This document shows, one piece after another, positions 7,260 through 13,141 of a stretch of 13,141 nucleotides of DNA. Under the pieces are notes generated by a model. It was not told the origin of the DNA, did not search any database, and saw nothing but the letters and a program-made list of their open reading frames with translations. A program made the position numbers and the translations under genes. The DNA is from Acidobacteriaceae bacterium (lineage in GTDB: Bacteria > Acidobacteriota > Vicinamibacteria > Vicinamibacterales > CAVVIG01), in NCBI GenBank assembly GCA_031274845.1, contig JAISPN010000023.1:1-13141 (forward strand), read 5' to 3'. Position 1 is the first letter of the stretch. Each line of letters starts with the position of its first letter.

Positions 7260-9529
7260 TACCGCGTCACTCCTTCATACGGCCGCTCGCGCAGTTCCCC
7301 GCGCGCCGAGAACAAAATCAGCGAGCCGTCGGGATCGCTGACGCGCGTCACCTTGACGCGGGTCGCGGCCCACGCAAAGGCGTCGGTGCCAGCAACCGTC
7401 GCCGGCGCAAGAATCTCAATCGGATTCTGCCCGCGTCCGCTCGCATAGCGCGTGTAGTTCGTGTGCCCTTGCCCGACCGGCATCGCAATCACCGTGGGCG
7501 AGAGACCTGGATTCACGAACACGGGCGCGCGCACCGCGCCGAGCGAAGACGCGACCTCGACGACATCGCCGAGGCTGACGCCAAGCGATTCCGCGGTCGT
7601 CGGATTGATCTCGACCCAACTGCTCCACATCGCCGACGTGATCGGGTCCGGCAACTCTTGCAGCCACGGCAGGTGCGCGAGCGACCCATCGAGAAACTGC
7701 AACGAGGGATACGGCAGCAACTGATACGGGTAGACGTCGGCATCACCAGCCAACACCGGATCGATAAATCGTCCTGCGTCACCGGCGCTTGGTGACGGCG
7801 GCGTCACCGATGCAGCGCCACGCGCGGTCGGCGGCTGACCTGATGCGGCCTCTCCCTGTGATGTCTCGGGCCACCAGCCGCCATGACTTTGCGCGGTACT
7901 CCAGGCATCTTCACCGTGGAGATCGATCGTCGCCTTGAGCATCTCGTCGAAAGTGCGCCACGGGAAGTCGACCGGCTTCGCGAGCGTGCGCGCCACGTCG
8001 AGCAACACATCTTCGCTGGCGCGCGTGTCGAAGAGCGGCTTCATCACCGGACCGGCAACGCTCACCACCGGCACGAGCGACCCCGATTCCGGCAGCGCAT
8101 CGACCCACGACTCAAGGAACGAGTGATCCGGAAGAATCAGATCCGCGAGCGCGCTGGTCTCGTCGATGAAGCTGCCGAAGCTCACGATGTACGGGAATTT
8201 CTCGATCGCCTCGCGCACGCGCCAGGCTTTCGACGAGGCAAACACCGGATTCCCGCCGTCGAGCAGCAGAACGCCAGCCGGCTGTGTACCGCCAGCCACA
8301 GCGGACGCAAACGCCGCCAGCGTCGACCGCGACGGCCGCGAATCTGCCGTCACGCCTTGAGGCGTGAACGCGATCCCGCCTGGCTTTTGCACCGTGCCGA
8401 ATAATTGATTGAGCGCGTTGACCGCCAGCGCCGTGAAGAGGCCGTTACTGTACGCGAGCGCCGGTCCACCGACGAGCGCCACGCTCGGGCTCTGCTCGGC
8501 GAGTTGGCGCGCGATGTGTGCAATCCGCGCGGCGCCGACACCGGTGATCTTCTCGGCTCTGGCCGGCTCGTAGTCCGCAAGGCCGCTTGCCCATCCATCG
8601 ATGAGTGCCGTCGCGCGGCCGCTCACCGCGGGCAGGAGCTTCTCCTCGAGCATGACGTGCGCAATCGCCAGCGCCAGCACCCCTTCGGTGCCTGGCGTGA
8701 TGCCGACCCATTCGTCCGCGCCTGCGCCGCTCGTCGTCACTCGCGACTCGACGTGGAAGTACGCGCCGCGCACGCCAGGCCGGCCGCGACGCATCGCACC
8801 GTACGCATTCGCGTGCGCGACCGGAGAGTTCCAGGTGCCGAGGATGTCGCCGCCGAAGTTGATCGCGGACCGCGTGTGCTTCAAGTCGTAGGTCGGCAAC
8901 TGCTCGACGCCGAAACTCATGCCGTTCGCACGCCGCAACACCGCGTCGCCGAAGACCTCGTGCCGGACAGACAGCGTGCCGCCAAACTTCGCCACGAACT
9001 GATCGAACAGGCTGGCGCGCTGACTCCGGCGTCCGTCGCCGATGATGGTGAGCCCTTTCTGATTGCCCGCCGCCGCCAACGCGTCGAGCTTGCCGACGAG
9101 TTCAGCGACCGCCGCCTCCCACGTCATCGGCTCGAATTTCCCTTCGCCGCGCTGACCACTGCGCTTGAGCGGTTGCGCGAGACGATCGGGGTGATACGTC
9201 AACTGGATCGCCGCCTGCCCGCGCGCGCACAGTCCGCCCTGGTTGACCGGATGCGTGGGCAGTCCTTCGAGCTTCTTGGCGACGGCGCGCTGTACCACGC
9301 CGCGTGTCCCGTCGCGCGTCGTCTCGACATCCGCCTGCATGACGCGAACATTCAGACCGCATCCGCTGTTGCAGAGCGGGCAGACGCTCGGCTTCCACTC
9401 CGCGAGCCCCGGCGCCATCTCGTCATCGGGAACAAAGCGAATGACCGTGTTCTCGGGACTCCCGCAACTCGCAAGCGCCGCGGACGTTCCGGTAATGGCC
9501 GTGAGCTTAATGAAAGAACGGCGATCCAT
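7259..9529 (-). CDS. actB1: ActB1, molybdopterin oxidoreductase-like Tat lipoprotein subunit of alternative complex III
   Basis: The protein has 756 residues from the ATG at 9529, which overlaps the actA stop (TGATG). A longer in-frame reading exists, but this start gives a clean N-terminus: a twin-arginine motif RRSFIK (residues 3-8) and a lipobox LASC with Cys22. It is therefore probably exported folded by Tat and lipidated. The body is a DMSO-reductase-superfamily fold; the end, with MPVGQGHTNYTRYASGRGQNP, is ActB-like. Unlike the cofactor-free B1 domain described for R. marinus, it keeps C50-x2-C53-x3-C57-x43-C101, followed by ARGQ: the complete N-terminal [4Fe-4S] motif of Mo-bisPGD enzymes. 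No obvious Cys/SeCys Mo ligand is seen. A Pro/Ser/Ala-rich low-complexity insert lies at about residues 555-585. Role: structural partner of ActB2, possibly with an extra Fe-S cluster. Confidence 0.9.
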   Translation of the reverse strand: MDRRSFIKLTAITGTSAALASCGSPENTVIRFVPDDEMAPGLAEWKPSVCPLCNSGCGLNVRVMQADVETTRDGTRGVVQRAVAKKLEGLPTHPVNQGGLCARGQAAIQLTYHPDRLAQPLKRSGQRGEGKFEPMTWEAAVAELVGKLDALAAAGNQKGLTIIGDGRRSQRASLFDQFVAKFGGTLSVRHEVFGDAVLRRANGMSFGVEQLPTYDLKHTRSAINFGGDILGTWNSPVAHANAYGAMRRGRPGVRGAYFHVESRVTTSGAGADEWVGITPGTEGVLALAIAHVMLEEKLLPAVSGRATALIDGWASGLADYEPARAEKITGVGAARIAHIARQLAEQSPSVALVGGPALAYSNGLFTALAVNALNQLFGTVQKPGGIAFTPQGVTADSRPSRSTLAAFASAVAGGTQPAGVLLLDGGNPVFASSKAWRVREAIEKFPYIVSFGSFIDETSALADLILPDHSFLESWVDALPESGSLVPVVSVAGPVMKPLFDTRASEDVLLDVARTLAKPVDFPWRTFDEMLKATIDLHGEDAWSTAQSHGGWWPETSQGEAASGQPPTARGAASVTPPSPSAGDAGRFIDPVLAGDADVYPYQLLPYPSLQFLDGSLAHLPWLQELPDPITSAMWSSWVEINPTTAESLGVSLGDVVEVASSLGAVRAPVFVNPGLSPTVIAMPVGQGHTNYTRYASGRGQNPIEILAPATVAGTDAFAWAATRVKVTRVSDPDGSLILFSARGELRERPYEGVTR

Positions 9530-10140
9530 CAGTAGTGACACGTGAGGCAGTCGTTCGAGACGTTTTTCTCTCGATGACAGGTCACGCAGAATCCCATGTT
9601 GAGGTCGACGTTCCGTTGCGCCACGGTCTGGTGGGCGATGTCGCCGTGACAGGTGGAACACTCGACGTTATTGCGGATGTGCGGCTCGTGATTGAACCGC
9701 ACGTGAGCCATGTCCGTGAACTTGTAGACGCGCTGCCAGGCGAGATCGAGCCCCTTCTCTTGCATCTGGGTGATCTCCTGAATCCGCGGTTTGTCGGTGG
9801 CGATGACCGCGTGGCAGGTGAGACAGGTATTCACATTGGGAAGACCGGCCTGCGGCCCGCGCGTCACCGACTCATGGCACGCTTCGGTACACGCCAGACC
9901 TTTCTCGATGTGGATGTTGTGCGGGAACTCGATCGGCTGGTGCGGCGTACCCTTGACCCAGAAATAATCACGCGTCGCCGCGCCGAAACTACTCCGCTCG
10001 GGTGAGAAAACTTCCGACACTGATTGACCACCAGCAGTAAACGAGGCCGATCGCACAGGCGCCGGGCGATCGTCGAGCCATTGGCAACCGACACCCAGCG
10101 CGGCGACGGCCACACACGCGATCATTCGAAAGAAGCGCAT
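9529..10140 (-). CDS. actA: ActA, pentahaem cytochrome c subunit of alternative complex III
   Basis: This 203-residue protein is the first gene of the operon. Residues ~5-18 are hydrophobic and are followed by Cys19 (GVGC); this is either a lipoprotein signal with an imperfect lipobox or an N-terminal membrane anchor. Haem sites are CTEACH at 84-89 (a CX3CH spacing), CLTCH at 106-110, CSTCH at 161-165, CVTCH at 185-189 and CLTCH at 198-202. The last lies one residue from the C-terminus. Conserved HNIHIEKG and FNHEPHIRNNVEC supply additional His ligands for bis-His haems. The pattern fits the cytochrome c3-like ActA, which receives electrons from the Fe-S subunit and passes them to periplasmic acceptors. 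The ribosome binding site is weak. Transcription should start in the divergent region shared with the ankyrin gene. Confidence 0.9.
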   Translation of the reverse strand: MRFFRMIACVAVAALGVGCQWLDDRPAPVRSASFTAGGQSVSEVFSPERSSFGAATRDYFWVKGTPHQPIEFPHNIHIEKGLACTEACHESVTRGPQAGLPNVNTCLTCHAVIATDKPRIQEITQMQEKGLDLAWQRVYKFTDMAHVRFNHEPHIRNNVECSTCHGDIAHQTVAQRNVDLNMGFCVTCHREKNVSNDCLTCHY

Positions 10141-10278
10141 ATATATGGACTGTCCGCGTTGTCGCTACGCTGGTTTCTAGCGTCCGACCGATAACCGATA
10201 CGTGAGCACGGATTTTCACATAGCCTCACGCGTGAATGCAACGCGATCCTCGCTATACTCACGCAAGTGGTGTCTCGC
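10141..10278. promoter_or_regulatory. Divergent control region between the act operon and the ankyrin gene
   Basis: This 138-bp gap contains several short repeats. ACCGATA occurs twice in tandem (10187-10193, 10194-10200). CTCACG or its complement occurs at 10201-10206, 10225-10230 and 10258-10263. TCACGCGTGA at 10226-10235 is a perfect palindrome. For the rightward gene, TATACT at 10254-10259 is a good -10 hexamer, but no -35 of matching quality is seen 16-18 bp upstream. No convincing sigma-70 promoter is visible for the leftward act operon. The repeats are candidate operator sites for a shared regulator. Confidence 0.4.
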
Positions 10279-11478
10279 ATGCGATTGAACGTTCTGTTAT
10301 TTGGAATTCTGTTGTTCGCCGCGCCTGCGATGGCGCAACTGCCAACCGCGCCAACCTCCACGTCCGACGTTGACGAAGCGCACACGCCGCCCCCCGATCC
10401 GGCCGCCGTGGCGCTCTGGGATGCCGCCGCCGCTGGCCGCGTCGATGCGATGCGCACGGCGCTCAGTCAAGGCGCTGGCGTCGATGTCGTGAGCAGTTCG
10501 CGCATGACGGCGCTCGGCTTGGCGTCGCTCTACGGACACGCGGATGCGGTCAGAGCGCTGCTCGCGGCTGGCGCTGACGTCAACGCGAATCAAGATGGCG
10601 AAACAGCGCTGATGATGGCCGCGCGCGAAGGATATACCCAGGTCATGGACGCGCTCATCGAGAAAGGCGCCGATCTGTCATGGAAGGACAGCGACGGCAT
10701 GACGCCACTCATGGCCGCCGCCGCCGCCAATCGCGACGCGGCAATCCGCACATTGCTCGCCAAGGGCGCGGACGTGAATCTGCCGAGCAAGGAAGGCGCC
10801 ACCGCGCTCACCGCGGCCGCCTTCGGCGGACATCTCGAAGCGGCGCGCGCCTTGCTCACCGCGGGCGCCGATCCCAACAAGCGAGACACGAACGGACGCA
10901 CGCCGCTCATGGCCGCGGCGCTCGGCGGCAATCCCGCGGTCGCGCAGGAGCTCTTGACCCACAAGGCTGATGTGAACGCCGAAGACGTGGGCGGACTCAC
11001 CGCCCTGGCGTACGCCGCCGCGAACGGTCATTTAGCCTTCATCGATCTGCTCGCGAAGGCCGGCTTGAGCCGCGGCATCAACATGGCGCTCGCCTTTGCC
11101 GTACGCAGTTGTCACGTCGAGATCGTGAACGAACTGTTCAAGACCGGCGCGACGATCGAAGCAAAAATCAACGGGACGCCGATGATCGTGCTCGCGGCTG
11201 AATCGAATTGCATTCCGGCCGTCGAACTGTTGCTGGCGCGGGGCGCCAAGGTCGACGAGCCGTCGGAAGAAGACGGTAACACCGCGCTCATGTCCGCGGC
11301 CTCAAACGGCTTCACGCCACTCGTGGAGCTCCTGCTCAGCCGCGGCGCCGACATGGAACGGACCAACAAGCGCAACGAGAGCGCCTGGTTGATGGCCGCC
11401 ATGAACGACGAGCGAGATGTGGTGGAAGTCCTCCGCGCACACCGCGAGGCCACGGGCGGAAAGAAACCCCAGCCGTAA
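10279..11478 (+). CDS. Exported ankyrin-repeat protein
   Basis: The protein has 399 residues from the ATG at 10279. In-frame GTG codons at 10267 and 10270 are alternatives, but the possible -10 at 10254-10259 favours the ATG; no clear ribosome binding site is present. Residues 1-19 form a signal peptide (ending AMA, before QL), followed by a short Pro/Thr-rich spacer. The remainder is about ten ankyrin repeats with the usual TALxxAAxxGH...LLxxGADVN pattern, for example TALMMAAREGYTQVMDALIE. The middle repeats around residues 250-300 are more divergent and carry single cysteines. It probably acts in the periplasm as a protein-binding scaffold; the partner cannot be read from the sequence. It shares its upstream region with the act operon, which may mean co-regulation but does not prove it. 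The C-terminus is Lys/Gly-rich. Confidence 0.88.
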   Translation: MRLNVLLFGILLFAAPAMAQLPTAPTSTSDVDEAHTPPPDPAAVALWDAAAAGRVDAMRTALSQGAGVDVVSSSRMTALGLASLYGHADAVRALLAAGADVNANQDGETALMMAAREGYTQVMDALIEKGADLSWKDSDGMTPLMAAAAANRDAAIRTLLAKGADVNLPSKEGATALTAAAFGGHLEAARALLTAGADPNKRDTNGRTPLMAAALGGNPAVAQELLTHKADVNAEDVGGLTALAYAAANGHLAFIDLLAKAGLSRGINMALAFAVRSCHVEIVNELFKTGATIEAKINGTPMIVLAAESNCIPAVELLLARGAKVDEPSEEDGNTALMSAASNGFTPLVELLLSRGADMERTNKRNESAWLMAAMNDERDVVEVLRAHREATGGKKPQP

Positions 11479-11528
11479 GTCGCGACGTCGAGCCTTACAA
11501 TGCGCGGACGGTGGAATGCGGTCGCGAG

Positions 11529-11672
11529 CTATTCAGGAGTGATGGACGTCCGCCCGCACTCTTCGCAGCGGAGATAGATCACTGGCAACGATTCGGAACG
11601 CCCGATGACCCGCGCACTGGGGACACCGCAACGAGGACAGATGATTGCACTAGCAGAAGCACGTTTGGCCAT
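11529..11672 (-). CDS. Small zinc-ribbon protein (47 residues)
   Basis: This short gene reads from the ATG at 11672 to a TAG at 11529. AAGGG at 11680-11684, 7 nt upstream, is a well-placed ribosome binding site. The protein has two knuckles, CPRC (residues 12-15) and CEEC (36-39), separated by 20 residues, with the basic N-terminus MAKRAS. This is the layout of a one-zinc rubredoxin-like ribbon, seen in many tiny nucleic-acid- or protein-binding factors. No family name can be assigned. The coding stretch and its upstream region are less GC-rich than the surroundings; a weak TATAGA -10 (complement at 11710-11715) lies upstream. It is convergent with the ankyrin gene and downstream of, and co-directional with, the TetR gene. 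The evidence is the paired CxxC motifs plus the ribosome binding site. Confidence 0.65.
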   Translation of the reverse strand: MAKRASASAIICPRCGVPSARVIGRSESLPVIYLRCEECGRTSITPE

Positions 11673-11747
11673 AACTGCACCCTTTTTCCAGTCAAACTGA
11701 ATGTTTCATTCTATAAGACGACGCGGGTTCTGAAAAGGATTCTCTTT

Positions 11748-12368
11748 TTAGTCACGCATCGCGCAAATTCCCGCCAACGAAAAACGCACGACATGCGCGG
11801 CAAGGCCGTCAAGGGCCTCTTCCCGCGACAGTTCGGGCATCAACTGACGGGCAAACGGATTTTTTATCGGCAGCATCAACTGCGACTGCACGCTCATCGC
11901 TGCTTTTTCCACGCGCGCATCCGCGCAGTCGCACCCAAGCAGCTCGGCCGCAATCTCCTTCAGGTAGTCGAACCTGGGACGCAGCACGCGCTCAACGACC
12001 AGATCCAGCGCCGGTGTCGGCTCGGCCATCTCGTGCATCATCAACTGATGAATCCAGGGGGCGCTCCCCTGCTTGACGGCGCGGTCGATGAACACGCGGA
12101 CTAAAATCTCAAGCTTCTCCTCCGGCGCCTTCCCCTTGCCTTCGTCACGCGCCGCCTCGGTCGTGCCGTGCATCTTCTCGATCGCCTCGTTCAGCACGTC
12201 GTGATAGAGGCCCATCTTGTCGCCAAAGTGGTAATTGACGGCGGCCACGTTCGCGCCGGCCGCCTGGCAGATGTCCCGCACCGTCACCGTCTTGAAGCCA
12301 TCGGCGGCAAAGAGCGTCGTTGCCGCCTCGAGTAAGCGATCCCGCGTCTCGCGATCCTTGCCTGACAT
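11748..12368 (-). CDS. TetR/AcrR family transcriptional regulator, CecR-like
   Basis: This 206-residue protein has a typical TetR N-terminal helix-turn-helix at ~8-56: LLEAATTLFAADGFKTVTV, then DICQAAGANVAAVNYHFGDK and GLYHDVL. The C-terminal ligand-binding part resembles the CecR/DUF1956 domain, with WIHQLMMHEMAEPTPALD and QSQLMLPIKNPFARQL. CecR of E. coli is known to control an ABC-2 type exporter (ybhGFSR). Here the gene starts exactly where the permease gene stops (TAGATG, no gap), so the two are almost certainly cotranscribed and the regulator probably controls its own exporter operon. The inducer is unknown. It ends with TAA at 11748-11750, and an AT-rich stretch follows. Confidence 0.9.
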   Translation of the reverse strand: MSGKDRETRDRLLEAATTLFAADGFKTVTVRDICQAAGANVAAVNYHFGDKMGLYHDVLNEAIEKMHGTTEAARDEGKGKAPEEKLEILVRVFIDRAVKQGSAPWIHQLMMHEMAEPTPALDLVVERVLRPRFDYLKEIAAELLGCDCADARVEKAAMSVQSQLMLPIKNPFARQLMPELSREEALDGLAAHVVRFSLAGICAMRD

Positions 12369-13141
12369 CTAGAGCGTCCGTCTGAACAACAGCGTCGCCG
12401 CGGTGAGCGCGATCACGGAAAACGCGGTCAGGTATAAGAGGTCGCCAGAGATGGCGGCAAGGCCGGTGTCCTTCAACATCAGACTCTTGAAGGCGTGCAC
12501 CGCGTAGGTAAACGGATCGACCGCCGCGAGCGGTTTCATCCACGCCGGGAAGCCTTGCTGCGGATACACCGCGCCGCTCGGGAAATACAACAGCGTGTTC
12601 AGGACGCCAAACGTCGCGCGTGGAATCAACGGATCGGTGACGCGCACCATCAGCAGGAACATCATGCTGATGAGCGCAAAGGAGGTCACGCTGACGACAA
12701 GGAGGACGCGCAGAAGCCGCATCAGATCGAGTGGATTCGGCACGCCGGCGATGAGCGACCCGACGACCGTAATCATGGCGCCAGCCATGACGGCGCGAAT
12801 CGTCCCCGAGATGTTGAAGCCGGCAATCAGCTCGAACTTGGTAATCGGCGTCACGAGATACCCTTCGTGCAGCCCGCGCGCCTTGTCGTCGATGAAGATG
12901 ATGCCGCCGCCGATCATCACCATCATGAAGATCGACATCACGATCGATCCCGGGAGCAAGTACTGCACGTAGGGGACGAACGGATAGACCTCGACGACAT
13001 CGAGCGACGGCGACGGCGGAATACGAACCGTTGTCGGTGGCGGAAGGTCGAGCGAGGCCATCATCCCCGTCAGCGTGCTGGCGAGCGACGTCGACACGAA
13101 GTTGTCCGTGTTGTCTTCGATGAGCGCCAGACGCGGCGCGT
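12369..13141 (-). CDS. ABC-2 type transporter permease, N-terminus cut by window edge
   Basis: The frame is open to the right edge, so the start is outside the window; about 257 C-terminal residues are visible. An internal GTG at 13097 is not the start, because the coding frame continues upstream as APRLALIEDNTDNF. The visible part begins in the extracytoplasmic region after helix 1 and then shows about five hydrophobic helices. Between helices 2 and 3 lies IDDKARGLHEGYLVTPITKFEL, cut here as DDKARGLHEG and LVTPIT; this is the cytoplasmic loop of ABC-2 (DrrB/NodJ/YbhS-like) permeases that contacts the ATPase. The protein ends RRTL. It should export a substrate such as a drug or lipid-like molecule with an ATPase encoded further right. 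It is translationally adjacent to the TetR gene. Confidence 0.88.
   Translation of the reverse strand, partial: APRLALIEDNTDNFVSTSLASTLTGMMASLDLPPPTTVRIPPSPSLDVVEVYPFVPYVQYLLPGSIVMSIFMMVMIGGGIIFIDDKARGLHEGYLVTPITKFELIAGFNISGTIRAVMAGAMITVVGSLIAGVPNPLDLMRLLRVLLVVSVTSFALISMMFLLMVRVTDPLIPRATFGVLNTLLYFPSGAVYPQQGFPAWMKPLAAVDPFTYAVHAFKSLMLKDTGLAAISGDLLYLTAFSVIALTAATLLFRRTL

Noticed and set aside
7259..9529. Catalytic Mo enzyme such as a polysulfide or arsenate reductase
   Set aside because: The neighbours (DUF3341, pentahaem ActA, CIGTRYC-type Fe-S subunit) and the ActB-like C-terminus point to ACIII. The retained cysteine quartet is reported separately as a finding.
8405..9535. Plus-strand open frame of 376 codons opposite actB1
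   Set aside because: It is a shadow of a clearly recognisable protein, with Arg-rich composition and no recognisable motif.
10254..10259. TATACT as a complete sigma-70 promoter
   Set aside because: The -10 is good, but no acceptable -35 lies at 16-18 bp, so it is mentioned only within the control region.
11479..11528. Weak inverted repeat TCGCGAC/GTCGCGA after the ankyrin stop, as a terminator
   Set aside because: The stem is 7 bp with a loop of 34 nt and no T-tract; it is expected by chance in GC-rich DNA.

Overview
The window is GC-rich, densely coded bacterial chromosome. Its gene content points to an Acidobacteriota-type organism, possibly Vicinamibacterales: a split-ActB alternative complex III (ACIII), PVA-dehydrogenase-like PQQ/cytochrome proteins, exported ankyrin proteins and many fused MFS/spermidine-synthase-like proteins. 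This placement is an inference from gene content; no rRNA or other phylogenetic marker is present.

Layout. (1) 1-2203, minus strand: a large membrane protein fused to a spermidine-synthase-like domain, cut by the left edge. (2) 2257-2802, plus: an exported cupin, divergent from (1). (3) 2803-2912: a convergent intergenic region with nested inverted repeats and two strong hairpins. (4) 10140 down to 2913, minus: one tightly coupled operon of actA (pentaheme cytochrome), actB1 (molybdopterin-oxidoreductase-like Tat lipoprotein), actB2 (iron-sulfur subunit), actC (NrfD-like quinol subunit), actD (DUF3341), then a cytochrome c/PQQ beta-propeller dehydrogenase. Junctions are TGATG, TAATG, a 4-nt gap, ATGA and a 3-nt gap. 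(5) 10141-10278: a divergent control region. (6) 10279-11478, plus: an exported ankyrin-repeat protein. (7) 11529-11672, minus: a 47-residue zinc-ribbon gene that is easy to miss. (8) 12368-11748, minus: a CecR-like TetR regulator directly behind an ABC-2 permease that runs off the right edge.

How the genes work together. The operon in (4) looks like a compact respiratory ACIII that oxidises quinol at the membrane and passes electrons through Fe-S clusters to a multiheme cytochrome. The usual actE (monoheme cytochrome c) and actF (second NrfD-like subunit) are not in the cluster. Their place is taken by a gene encoding a periplasmic cytochrome c fused to a PQQ-type propeller, which suggests a link between alcohol-type oxidation and this complex. 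The permease and TetR genes look like an exporter with its own regulator. The most unusual observations are the operon composition, a CX3CH haem site in ActA, a complete Cys quartet in ActB1 and the structured repeat at 2803-2912.
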